64,000 bases of DNA from Daucus carota subsp. sativus (Eukaryota > Streptophyta > Magnoliopsida > Apiales > Apiaceae): NCBI RefSeq assembly GCF_001625215.2, contig NC_030387.2, forward strand, positions 8,150,501 through 8,214,500, written 5' to 3'. Each line of letters opens with the position of its first letter. Position 1 is the first letter of the stretch. The position numbers and the translations under genes are program-made. Below, in pieces: positions 23,225 through 33,622 of this stretch. The notes beneath the pieces were generated by a model. That model was given only the letters and a program-made list of their open reading frames with translations, made no database searches and was not told the origin of the DNA.

Positions 23225-23894
23225 TGTTTTAACCAGAATTTTCGGGTTGATTACTAAGCAATTTAATCAAATAAGATATGCAAATAAAGTAAAAAAAACA
23301 CAAGAAAATGGTGACGCGGAAAACCCCCGAATAGGGTAAAAACCGCGGGTGGGGATCAATACCCAGCCAATATGATTTCTCCACTATATGATTTTCGGAT
23401 ACAGTAGCTTTGGTAGGTGTTGATACATTGTGAAAAGAACAAATAAATACAAGTGCTAGCTCAAGTAAAACACTGTTGCTATGGATAAAATAGACTACTA
23501 AGATTGACTACTCTTTCTAATGTCTACTGGCAGAAGCTTGTGTATAGTTTTGAGTGGAATAGGTAACTAGGCTGTCGCTCCCCTCTCCATCCCGTGAACA
23601 TTTGCATGGCTTTATAGTACTCCAAAATGAGAGTTCTGATGTCACCCCACTACTCTTTAGCCAGTATTTTGTTCCCAAATTTCCGCAACCTCCTTATCCC
23701 CACTGTGCCATTTCGAAAATTGATCCCGAGACATGCGTAGTCAGTTTTGAACTATTCTTTGTGTTTATCCGAATCCGGCCACGTTGGTAAATGTAGGTAA
23801 AATAAATATGTTAATATTTATTTATTTATTCTTGTATCATTTTTCAGTCGCTTTGTAATTTCGTAATTTATTTACGTAAATTCATGGCATAACA
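23225..23894 (-). repeat. LTR (5' LTR of the minus-strand element)
   Basis: Partner of the 19164-19833 repeat at over 99% identity; the primer-binding-like site adjoins it internally. Confidence 0.9.
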
Positions 23895-24360
23895 ACTTCC
23901 TCCGTTTCATAATACATGTCCACTTTTGAATAAATTACGCATATTAATCAAAGCTAACTTTCTTAGAAAACATTCATTTATTATTATATTTATTATATTG
24001 ACTAAGTATAATATATGGTAGATATTTGATCTAAGAAAAATAACTAAATAAGATGTGGTATAAACCTCATCTTGGAAATACAAATTTTGACTACTTTTCA
24101 TTGAAAGTGAAAATGGACAAGTAATTTGAAACATTTTTTTGTCCTCAATAGTGGACATCTAATATGAAACAGAGGGAGTACAAACTAATTTGAGCTCCGG
24201 ATGAATAGGAGGAACTGTAATGCCGAGATTCTCTTTCTATCTGGAATGAGCTCAATTTTATGCCACATCACGTAAAAATGGGTTTTGAAAAGAAACGGTC
24301 AAAACTCAAAATCATTCAATACAATGACCACATGATAATTTATAAAATAATAAAACTATA

Positions 24361-24784
24361 TGGCAAAATTCGGATTTGTATCTGAGAAAAAGCGGATATT
24401 ATCCGTATTCGAAATAAAATGGATATTATCCGTATCCGAATCTGTGATATTCAAAGCCGAAATTAAATACATATATGATATTTAAATTATTCAATATATA
24501 TTTAGAAATTTATTCTATTAGCTTGTATAGTGCGCGCGCGCATTAAATAATATATTTATACAAATTTAATATAATTGTACAAGTACCTTTAAGTTTAGCC
24601 TTAAGAATGATATTCTAAAATCATCGTCAATACGGTAGGACCATCAAAAAATCCGACATCTGTCTGAAATATCTGCATACGCATTCGAGAAAAAATGGAT
24701 ATTATCTGTATCCGAAGTAAAGTGGATATTATGTGTATTTGATTTTGACAATTGTCATATCCGAATTATCTGTTTGCATCCCTA
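24361..24784. mobile_element. hAT-like nonautonomous element with GGATATTATCCGTATCCG repeats
   Basis: Both ends carry multiple GGATATTATCCGTATCCGAA motifs in inverted arrangement. The outer ends are ATGGCAAAATTCGGATTTG on the left and, on the other strand, AGGGATGCAAACAGATAATT on the right. The interior is AT-rich. It is related to the better-bounded copy at 45692-46407; no clear target duplication was found. Confidence 0.6.
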
Positions 24785-25073
24785 ATAGCCATCAGAAGTC
24801 ATCACAAATAATTAACATATACCCTCTCACACAGATCCCACATAATTCTCCGTTTTTAATTTGAATTTTCTCATTAATTGATAATTTTTTTAAAATCCGT
24901 CTCCATTATATTTTTATTCATTTCCCAATGATCAATTTATATATTGTATATGTTATATTTTGACATGCTTTAGAGAAAATTTTTTGTTTTAATTTATAAC
25001 TTCATTTTAAGAAAAATTTATAATATGATAGATACATGTGTTTATATAACACACATATCAACAAAATGGGACC

Positions 25074-25785
25074 TAAGAGTATCTCCAAGAGCAGCTTAAT
25101 TATCTCCTAAATATAATATAAAAAATATGTCTTTTAACAATTTAGTATAAAGTTAAGAGTACGAACTCCAACAATGCTTTCTATATTCCTTCTCTATATT
25201 ATATTTTATTCATGTTGGGCTCCACTGTAACAAAAATCCAAATGCAAAAGTGGGGATGAATCGGAGGGAAAGAATTTTTTATTGATAAAAATAAGTTAAA
25301 AGCCAAGTTCGGGCTCCTAGAAGAGATGAGAGAGGGTGTGCTCTTAGAGCAAGTCCAATACGTTACTTATATGAACTCCTAAACTCATATTTAGATAATG
25401 TATTATAAAAGAGGCCCTCCAACACTATCCTAGTGATTTACCTAATTCACTAGCACATCCTCAAATCTTCTGGTGATTATCTATTTTAAGTAACATCTAG
25501 CCATTACCTATTTAACATTTATGAATAAAAATTCATCTGTCTCCTTCTTTCTTTGTCTTTTCCCCCCTTTTCTCCCTTCTTTCTCAAATTTATTATTAAA
25601 ATGATAATAGGAGAATAAATGTAGGGGTTGTTATTAGAGTTGATACTAAAAGTAGATTACCTAGATCACTAAGACTCATTAAGATTCATTATTTTATATT
25701 ATTAATAAGTAATGAAATATGTAACCTATTGGACTTGCTCTTAACTTTTTAAAGAGTATCTAAGAACCTCTCGGAAATGCTCTAA
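25074..25785. mobile_element. Outer Tourist-like MITE hosting a nested MITE
   Basis: Left AGAGTATCTCCAAGAGCAGC and right GAGTATCTAAGAACCTC/GGAAATGCTCTAATTAG arms are weakly inverted around the complete MITE at 25347-25740. Ends are approximate. Confidence 0.45.
25347..25740. mobile_element. Tourist-like (PIF/Harbinger) MITE, 394 bp, copy B, TTA TSD
   Basis: GAGCAAGTCCAATACGTTAC at the left and CTATTGGACTTGCTC at the right are inverted, with the perfect TTA duplication (25344-25346 and 25741-25743). It has the same length as copy A at 6880-7273 and lies in reverse orientation to it. Confidence 0.85.
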
Positions 25786-25945
25786 TTAGTTATGGGCCAC
25801 AGATACCACCCATAACTGCTGCCTAATTAATCTAAGGCTACAATTTCTAATGAACCTTCTTTTAAAAGGTAGGAGTACTGACTATTGGACTCTCAACCAT
25901 ATCCATATTCATATTGTACTGTATTATTAAAATATAAAATTTTAT

Positions 25946-26192
25946 TCCCGCCGTTTCAAATTAGATCTTGACTTTCAAAAAATCACATAGTTTAAGAAAA
26001 GTGAATGTTTATAAATCAATTGCATTAAACGACCATAATATGTGGAATTAGGTTGATCTAGAAAATATAAATGAGAGATATGTAAAATAGAATTAACTCT
26101 GGAAATATAATTTTACATTGAAAGTTGATGTTGACAACTAAATTGAAACAAATATTCTTGAAAATGGACATGTAAATTGAAACGGATGGAGT
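25946..26192. mobile_element. Stowaway-like MITE
   Basis: Left TTCCCGCCGTTTCAAATTAG and right AATTGAAACGGATGGAG are inverted, with TA on each side. The right arm carries AAAATGGACATGTAAATTG as in related copies. Confidence 0.65.
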
Positions 26193-27830
26193 ATCATTGA
26201 TTTGTAGTCCGTCATATTATATTATAATAATTAGATTATTTAAATTAAATTATATGAAAATTGTTGATTAAAATTTTTATATTTTATTAAGATGTAACTA
26301 AATTCTAAATTTCGAATCTCGTCAAGAATGCGTCTAAAATAAATTATTAATTTAAACAAATATAGAAAAGTATTAACAATTAAAATACATATATACGATA
26401 TTATTAAAATGACACATACAAAATTTTGATCATTGATTTGTAGTGGATATTATATTGAATCACTTAACTCAAGTTGGTGATGACCGATCGATTGAAATTT
26501 TTATATTTCATTAAGATACTAATAAAACTCTAGAGTTCGTATCTCGTCAAGAATGCATTAAAATAAATACGAATGTATTAATTATTAAAAAATATCGTGT
26601 ATTGCATCGGTGTAGTATGAATTAATTATTAGGACCGACAAGGTTGGGTCTTATCAGCTTTACGTTGTGTAGCATTTATTTTACTTAAACGGTTGTCATT
26701 AGTGGCATGTCTACTTTTCATCTTTCGTTGTAGAGTACAGGCTTGACTTGACTTGCTGTTAAATTATCCATAAAACATTGTGTAGCATTTATTTTACTTA
26801 AACGGCTGTCATTTGTGGCATGTTTACTCTTCATCTTTCGTCGTAGAGCACAAACTCGACTTACTATTGAATTATCCATGAAATTTTTTTACAGAACAAG
26901 TAGTTAGATTAAAAAAAAGTTGTGTAAAGATCGTTAATGAAGTTTTTTCCACATTAAATTTCCGAAAGATATCATATCATTATCATAGAAGAGGGCTCGC
27001 TCTGCATCAAGCCCTTGTGTCAACGAATGAGAATTTAAAATTTAGATTTTGAGGAGAATCAGAGTTTAAATTTAAATATTGAGGGTCATACTTATATATA
27101 TAAATTAATATATATATATATTAATTCTAAGAAATACTCTCCCAATCCAAGATTCTCTACGTTTCGGAAAGATGGTTTCACACGTATTTTAAAATCTATA
27201 TAAAATATAATAAATTATTTTAATATTATTTTTTGAATGAAAATTTAAATTATGTGTATAGCGCTAGGTACATGAATGTATACTCAACCAAACCGCTTCT
27301 AGCGTCAGGTGATAACACAGGTTTATATTTTAATGGAGATTGGCGCCAAGTGTAATAAAGCATCCTCGAGTTTAATATCAATACACGATCATTATCCTCA
27401 ATTTGCTGGAGTATTTAATTCGATTAAAGATAAACTAAAATGAACATTTCGCAAATTGATTTAAAACAAACGAATTTTATTGACGTATTCAAACCCCCCT
27501 TCCACGTCAAATTGGGAAAAACATCTTGCGATCAATATCTCAAAATCCTTTTTCTCATATTTATCTCTTTAATCCTCTAAAACCCTTTGAAATGGAAAAG
27601 ACTCATTCTTGTTTGAGACTTATGCTCTTTTAATCAATTTTTAAATTATATTAAGAATCTACTTATATATCTTAACTATATTTTTAATTATTTTTTTAAT
27701 GCTAATACATGTTTTAAGTAACACTAATCAAACGTGTCGTTAGACGGAATCCTTATTTCACTAATCATAAATATAGTGGTATCACTTGTAAGACCAAAAC
27801 AAAGTACCGGTTCCCTTCTCAAAAGCCAAT
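26193..27830. other. AT-rich intergenic stretch with imperfect local duplications
   Basis: No gene was recognised. Two imperfect duplications are visible: TGTGTAGCATTTATTTTACT plus CATCTTTCGT-GTAGAG occurs at about 26667-26745 and 26778-26855, and ATTGATTTGTAGT with CTCGTCAAGAATGC occurs near 26190-26330 and 26430-26560. These look like decayed repeats. Confidence 0.4.
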
Positions 27831-28740
27831 ACTTGAATATCACCATTCATAATTTTCTTTTTCCATTTCAGGGATCATCATAGGCCTCGGCGCCCCACAT
27901 TTTTACATGGACCACCAAGATGGGTTCATCCAGTCAGTTTGGCGAAGGTCGTTAACATTAAGGCCGCACAACATTATTGGACCAAGTCCCATGGGCTCAT
28001 GATTACGCTAGTCCACTCTGTACAATTGGGTCGGTAGCTCCAAATAGAAATATTGACCCTTCTTCGCTAGCCTCGGGATCGCTAGTCATGGGATCACACC
28101 CTTTGGGATCTTTTTCTAACAAGTTCATGGCCTCGTCTCTCCATTTCAAGATGCCCCCGGATGACGGCTCACCAGTTTTATACACTAAGTCCTTGAGGAC
28201 GAGGAAGGCATCAAGACTCATGACTAGTCTTGACTCGAGGCGTGTGAGTGTATCTTTCGAGGTCACTACCTCCACTCATTCGAGGTCTCTATCTTCACTT
28301 GTTGTCTTGTTGAATCGCTATCAATTCTCCGACCAGTTCCATGTCAGAATTTCCTTACAACCTAGGCTTGGGTCATGTGAGTAACGAGTTTCTTGATGGT
28401 GGTTTACACAATTCATTGAACCCGAGCCCTAATCTTAGGTTATTTGTTTCTAAAAAACTATGTGGTAACTTGAATACCTATAAATAGGATACGCAGAACT
28501 ATGATATCACTTGTACAGTTCTTTCTAAAAAATTCGAGAACACTTTCTCCTACTTTCTCAAGTATCAAATACAATATGAGCTACACTTTCCATCACTCTC
28601 CATCCCGTATTCTTCGTGAAATTCTTCATGCATTTAAACAATTAAGTTCTTATTTTTGTTACGGGCTGACTAACATGTGCCCTAGGGCATACGTTAACGT
28701 ATATTTGAAACACCTCGGTTGTTGTTGACAACTAATATAG
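27831..28740 (-). other. Possible degraded retroelement coding relic
   Basis: The block is more GC-rich than its surroundings and has about 90 open codons on the minus strand (28003-28275) with charged, gag-like composition (DAFLVLKDLVYKTGEP, GGILKWRDEAMNLLEKDP), plus GGCGCC-type strings near 27890. No domain was recognised, and the ends are guesses. Confidence 0.25.
28662..28698. repeat. Possible solo terminal repeat of the Mutator-like MITE family
   Basis: CGGGCTGACTAACATGTGCC followed by CTAGGGCATACGTTAA aligns position by position with the ends of the 8534-8725 element, including the GTGCCC-GGGCA palindrome. No partner end was found. Confidence 0.35.
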
Positions 28741-29102
28741 ATGAATTTAGAGTAATACATTAATTAATAAGAGAATTCGGATGTTCACATTTATCAAGTA
28801 AATTTGATATTTTATTTACTCATGTTTGTATTATAATTTTAATAATTTTGATATTATTAAAATAATAAAAATTCATAAATTTATTATTAAATATAGCCGG
28901 TTTTAGTTAGAAGACTGATTTTAATTAGAGAAGTAGTGTGCATACAGGAAGGGAGCTCGTTATTATTTGTAGGATGATTAAAAATTGTCATATAAAATAT
29001 TGATAAAAAATTTATTCTATATTTTTTGACATTTTTATAAAATAAAATAATATTTTATTATAAATATAAAACTTTGAAAGATCAATCAAAATAAATACAT
29101 AG

Positions 29103-29232
29103 CTCCCGCAAGGGTTGGTTCAGCTGGTTAAAGAGGGGATGAGATATCCTCTTGGTCACAGGTTCGACTTCCGAAGAGAGCAGAATTTGTGATTATGCCT
29201 TCTGGATCAGCCTGCGGGTTCCTACGTTAAAA
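29103..29232 (+). mobile_element. tRNA-derived SINE
   Basis: The 5' part is tRNA-like with a pol III A box (TGGTTCAGCTGG at 29116-29127) and a B box (GGTTCGACTTCC at 29161-29172), 33 bases apart. It is followed by a tRNA-unrelated body and an A-rich, AT-repeat tail. A true tRNA fold is not supported because the acceptor arms do not pair convincingly. I could not define a target duplication. Confidence 0.6.
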
Positions 29233-29399
29233 AAATATATATATAATAAAATTTTTACTACATGCGCATGCAAATTAAAATTAAAATATAGTTAATGGTA
29301 GTAATTATAATGGCCAATGGTGCCAAGAGTACCAATTGGTCATTCCATTTTTGTTAACCAATTTCTCCGATTAACAATTATAATACAATTTTTCTAATA

Positions 29400-29707
29400 C
29401 TCCCTCCGTCCCACCCATTTCTTATCGAATGGGTTGGGCACGGAGGTTAAGAAATATGTATAAAGTAGTGGAAAGAGGAAGAAAAGTGGGTAAAGTGGTG
29501 GGACCCGTTGATTTTTAATGTATAAAAAGAAGATAGTGGAGTAAAAGTAGTGTGAAAAGGAAAGAAAAGTGGAGAAGTGGTGGGACCCATTGACTATTTT
29601 TGGTAAGTTTTGAAATGTAAAGAAATGGATGGGACATCCCAAAAAGAAAAGTGTAAAGAAATGGAAGGGACGGAGGGAGTATATTTCAGTATACCGGATG
29701 AGGTCAC
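29400..29707. mobile_element. Stowaway-like MITE copy 2 (29400-29679, 280 bp) with a 28-bp shared flank
   Basis: This is the reverse copy of 18760-19039, with ends CTCCCTCCGTCCC and GGGACGGAGGGAG and TA on both sides. The adjoining 28 bases (29680-29707) are identical in reverse to those beside copy 1. It abuts the foldback MITE that starts at about 29704. Confidence 0.85.
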
Positions 29708-30236
29708 TGAAGTGGGCTTAATGTATCAAGTTGGTCACTGAACTCAAAACGGTATCAAGATGGTCACTGAAGTGGCCATATATATCAAACAAACACCTTG
29801 AAATATGAGTTCAAGCACTAAAAATATTATTTATAAATTTTTACACATTATTTTTGAATGTTATCAAAACCAAGTAAAAGGTAACGACTTCTAATTTTTA
29901 TGACAAAACAATTTAGATTTTATCAAGTTTATTTATTATTTATTTTTAATTAAAACAAAAAAATAACTATATAATAAAATATAAATAATAAATAAACTTG
30001 ATAAAATATAAATATATTATTTTAAATACTAGAAGTCATAACCTTTTAGTTGGTTGTGGTAACATTTAAAAATAATGTGTAAAATTTTATAAATAATATT
30101 TTTACTGCTTGAACTCATATTTCAAGGTACTTGTTTGATATTTATGACCACTTCAGTGACCATCTTGATACCGTTTTGAGTTCAGTGACCAACTTGATAC
30201 ATTAAGCTCACTTCAGTGACCAACTTGATAATTAAC
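29704..30236. mobile_element. Long-TIR foldback MITE
   Basis: Arms of roughly 230 bases are inverted around a short AT-rich loop near 29950-29990. Left arm GTATCAAGTTGGTCACTGAA, AAAACGGTATCAAGATGGTC and CTTGAAATATGAGTTCAAGC are mirrored on the right. The motif TTGGTCACTGAA is repeated within each arm. The left tip is missing its outermost 20 bases or so, where the Stowaway copy and its flank adjoin. Noncoding. Confidence 0.8.
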
Positions 30237-30622
30237 CCCTTTTTATTATAACTATTAATCTATTACTCTATTATTTAAAAATCGGAAAATAGTACTGGAT
30301 ACTGAGAAAGAGAGCGCTGATTGCTTTTCAAAAACAAATGAAATGTCTCTGTGAATTTATTGCAGGCAGAGCAGGCCAGGCCTGGTGTCACTCTTGCATA
30401 TCATGCGTTTCAAGTGTTTGATCATTTATCACCAACATTTATGATTACTGCCATTTTTCAAACTCAATCCCACAAATTTGAAATCAAACGCCATGTTTAA
30501 ATAGCCATCCAACTTCAATTCACTCTAACCCATTTTCTGTTGTTACTTTGTGAGTTGCCATTGAACTCCAAAAGTAAAGATTCAAATGGGTTTACTAACA
30601 ATGTGGCTGTAAAGAACTCAAT
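30237..30622. promoter_or_regulatory. Upstream region and leader of the RopGEF gene
   Basis: No coding or repeat structure stands out. The leader probably lies in the final 150 bases before the ATG at 30623. No TATA box is convincing. Confidence 0.35.
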
Positions 30623-32973
30623 ATGGAGGATACTGGTGTTGAGAAAATTGAAATGATCGATGAAAAGAAAGACGAGGGCTTGTTGGATGAATGTGGGGAA
30701 AGCAGTTCAGCCTCTAATTGTTTGGCCTCATCAGTGACTGAAGATCATTGTAGCTCTGATGCTTCTGCTGATGCTTCTCCAGAACTGGACACGCCTAAGT
30801 TCGAGTCTAAAAATTCTGGTATGTGTCCTTTTTGTGTGAATATTTTTATTTTTTGAGATTTTTTTTGTTTTGCTTGTTTCTAATTTGTGGGGTTGGGTAG
30901 AGATTGAGATGATCAAGGAAAGATTCGCAAAGTTGTTGCTTGGGGAAGATATGTCTGGTTGTGGAAATGGGGTTTGTACAGCATTGGCGATTTCGAATGC
31001 AATTACTAATCTTTGTGGTATGATATGTTGATTATATATGGTTCATTGATTTATGCAGGAGCCTGTTTATTGTAACTGTTTAATCTTTGTATTTGATCAT
31101 AAGTTGGTATGTTTAATCCAATATCCAGCTACCCTTTTTGGCCAAATTTGGAGATTAGAACCTCTACCTCCTGAGAAGAGATCAATGTGGAAAAGGGAAA
31201 TGGAGTGGCTTCTTTCTTGTAGTGACCACATTGTGGAGTTGACACCATCATGCCAAACGTTTACGGATGGAAGCAAGCTTGAGGTAAGACTTTCTGTCTC
31301 ATTCATAGTTCTGCTTTCTGTTTCCTGTCTGCATTTGTAATATTTGATATCCATATATGCTAAAATATGCTACTGACTTTTGGTTTGATCCCACTCATGG
31401 ATACATTTTAAGTCATATACTATATCTAGAAAATAAATACTTGGTAATTTGTTTCAACTGAAGGCATGCAAGTGCAATCGAAGCCAGTATCTAGTCTTGA
31501 GATATAGTATCATTTATTTATTAGGAATTTAATTCTTTCCGTGATTCAGTTAGTTTATGCCTTTATGGTAGGTAATGACTTGCAGACCCAGGTCAGATCT
31601 TTATGTTAATCTGCCAGCTCTCCGCAAGTTAGATGACATGCTTTTGGTAAGATTTTTAATTCTATTTCTTTGATTAACTTATAGTTTCTGTAAGCATGTC
31701 TAAGTTTTGATCTCGTGTTGCAGAAAATATTAGACAGCTGTGAAAGTACTGAGTTTTGGTACGTGGACCAAGGTGTTTTGGCTCCCGAAGCTGATATCTC
31801 GTCCACTTTTAGGAAACTCCAACGCCAAGAGGAGAAATGGTGGTTGCCAGTTCCCAGAGTTCCAACCAATGGCCTCAGTGAAATTGCAAGAAAACAGTTG
31901 CAGCACCAACGTGACTGCACGAACCAAATACTGAAAGCTTCCGTGGCTATCAACAGTGTCACTTTAGCTGATATGGAAATCCCAGATATGTATTTTAAAG
32001 GCCTTCCGAAGGTAAAACTTGCACAAGGAATTAATACTAGATATCAGGACATGCTTGTTAATATGTTTCCCTTCGACTTTGTTGCAGAATGCAAGAGCTT
32101 GCTTGGGCGATCTTATATATCGATATATTGCATCTGATCAATTTACACCTGAATCTCTGCTAGAGTGCATCAGCTTGTCTTCAGAACATCAAGCATTGGA
32201 AATTGCAAACCGAGTGGAGGCATCAGTTTATGTTTGGCGTGGAAGAACAAACCCAAAGTCTTTAAGCAGCATGAGCAGATCCCATTCAAGATCGTCATGG
32301 GGAATGGTGAAGGAGTTTGTTGTTGATTCAGACAAGAAGGAATTGCTTGCAGACAGAGCTGAAAGCCTGCTGGTATGCTTGAAGCAACGGTTCCCGGGGC
32401 TCCCTCAAACCACCTTAGACATGACTAAAATCCAATGCAACAAGGTGATACAGCTTTGCTAGCCTATGCATGCCTTGTTATTTTGATATTACTGGGGTTC
32501 TTTTAAACATGAAATATTACTAAAGTAATTAAGCAATGAATTTTATTTTACAGGATGTTGGAAAATCCATCTTAGAGAGTTACTCTAGAGTTTTGGAGAG
32601 CCTAGCATTTAATCTTGTAGCACGTATTGATGACCTCCTCTATGTGGATGACTTGACAAAGCATTCAGATCCCTTATTGCCAATTCCTAAAGTTGGTTTA
32701 ATGACTCAAAAGAGTCTTCGGGTTCCAAGCACACTGCCCATCACGAGCACTCCGTATAAAACATCTTTCAACACTCCCAAATTTTCACGTACACAGTCAG
32801 GAACTGTCAAGGGTAACAGATCGCAGTTATCTGGTAAGAGCATGCTTCCCAATCGTGGATTTGGCGTGCAAAAGGTTTTGACCAACTATCTTAGCATCGA
32901 AACGGAAGTGCAAAATTATGGCAGTCAACTCAAGAGATCGAATTCGTGTTCAAATGCAATTCGAGAACCATGA
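30623..32973 (+). CDS. ROPGEF: RopGEF: PRONE-domain guanine nucleotide exchange factor for Rop/RAC GTPases
   Basis: Seven exons give 535 residues: 30623-30818, 30901-31017, 31129-31283, 31572-31646, 31724-32011, 32088-32444 and 32554-32973. All junctions are GT-AG and keep frame. A Ser/acid-rich variable N-terminus (1-65) precedes the PRONE domain (about 66-432). The domain is shown by [63 protein letters not shown], the WW pair at 220-221 in [12 protein letters not shown], and [17 protein letters not shown]. The C-terminal tail (433-535) is Ser/Thr-rich and variable, as in the family, where it regulates the catalytic core and binds receptor-like kinases. RopGEFs activate plant Rho GTPases at the plasma membrane for polar growth. 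Which paralogue this is cannot be decided. Confidence 0.95.
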
Positions 32974-33317
32974 GGATCTCTGTGTTTTTTCTAAAGCTTT
33001 CTTCTTATTTTCAAAGCTATATGTGTAACCTATTCTCTCTGCGTGCACAATTTGTAACATATTTTAATATCAAATGCTCCGAATAGCTCTGGAAAAAAGA
33101 AATGGTTTGGAAATAACATTTCTCTGATTATAGTGTTTCATCTTGTTGATGAGCTCCACCTAGAAGATGGATGATCATTAAGAAGACTTGATGGATAAAA
33201 CTTGCATTGTTAGGTCTTAATCTATTGTAGAAATGGAGTTCACATATATATCTAGTAGTCCTGTATATATAGGAAAACATTATGTACAAGATGGATACAA
33301 GAATAATATTCTTCTCC

Positions 33318-33560
33318 TCATCTATGATTTAGCTGCTGCTTCCACGGATGACACCGGAGATGAGGGCAAGGCTGGAGCCATTCAGTTTTGCACTCTACTC
33401 CGCGGCCATTGCAACATTTGCAAACCATTCCTAATGTCCCCAGGACTTTCGAGTAAGAGGAGGACCCCAATGGTCTGGCTTCTGAACTTGTGATCAAAAC
33501 CATACTCACAATAACTAACAAACTCACCAACAACAACGTACTAGCCTTCAAACTAGCCAT
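33318..33560 (-). CDS. Small secreted Cys-rich protein, 80 residues
   Basis: Single exon. A hydrophobic signal peptide (about 1-28, MASLKASTLLLVSLLVIVSM then ...SSEA) is followed by a short linker and a Cys-rich tail with six cysteines at 47, 49, 50, 57, 65 and 70 (CKCC, then C, C and C, ending HPWKQQLNHR). A TATA-like AT run lies about 50-60 bases upstream. Six cysteines would allow three disulfides in a secreted peptide. The pattern does not match defensins, lipid-transfer proteins or EPF peptides as I know them; plant relatives are likely annotated as uncharacterised. It is arranged tail to tail with the RopGEF gene. Confidence 0.7.
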   Translation of the reverse strand: MASLKASTLLLVSLLVIVSMVLITSSEARPLGSSSYSKVLGTLGMVCKCCNGRGVECKTEWLQPCPHLRCHPWKQQLNHR

Positions 33561-33610
33561 ACAAAAATCTCAAACTCGATTGGCTTTGTGCAAGTCCCTC
33601 TCTCTCTCTG

Positions 33611-33622
33611 TATATATATAAA
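33611..33622 (-). promoter_or_regulatory. TATA box of the Cys-rich protein gene
   Basis: TTTATATATATA on the minus strand, about 50 bases before the ATG, is followed downstream by a CT/GA-rich leader. Confidence 0.5.

Larger units (their letters stand above)
19164..23894 (-). mobile_element. Young, nonautonomous Ty3/Gypsy-type LTR retrotransposon (fossil)
   Basis: Two 670-bp LTRs (19164-19833 and 23225-23894), beginning TG and ending CA, are flanked by the perfect 5-bp duplication ACTTC (19159-19163 and 23895-23899). They differ at about three positions, which suggests insertion within roughly the last few hundred thousand years at usual plant rates. On the minus strand a primer-binding-like site (TGGCGCCGTCTGTGGGAA) follows the 5' LTR at about 23224. 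Only the end of an integrase-like region remains recognisable (about 19860-20380: TPYSLVYRTEAVL and a GDL...W.GPY...GAYQL pattern). A short gag-like start lies near 23000-23180. Most of pol is absent and the coding remnants are heavily broken, so it would have relied on a partner element. Lineage (Tat-like) is a guess from the primer site. Confidence 0.88.
19160..24178. mobile_element. Stowaway-type MITE split by an LTR element, with 9-bp flanking repeat
   Basis: The left terminus CTTC is at 19160-19163; the rest (CTCCGTTTCATAATACATGT through ATGAAACAGAGGGAG) is at 23900-24178. The LTR element and its 5-bp target copy lie between. Outside the MITE the 9 bases TACAAACTA occur on both sides (19151-19159 and 24179-24187), longer than the TA normally duplicated by Stowaway elements. 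A truncated relative lies at 8466-8784. Confidence 0.75.

Noticed and set aside
22694-23339. Plus-strand open frames of about 110 codons
   Set aside because: They run antisense to the minus-strand retroelement and have no domain similarity.
29101-29180. Possible functional tRNA gene
   Set aside because: A and B boxes are present, but the acceptor and other arms do not pair and the sequence continues into a SINE-like body and A-rich tail.
30623-33560. RopGEF and the Cys-rich peptide as a functional signalling pair
   Set aside because: They are adjacent and convergent, but nothing in the sequence links them beyond proximity.
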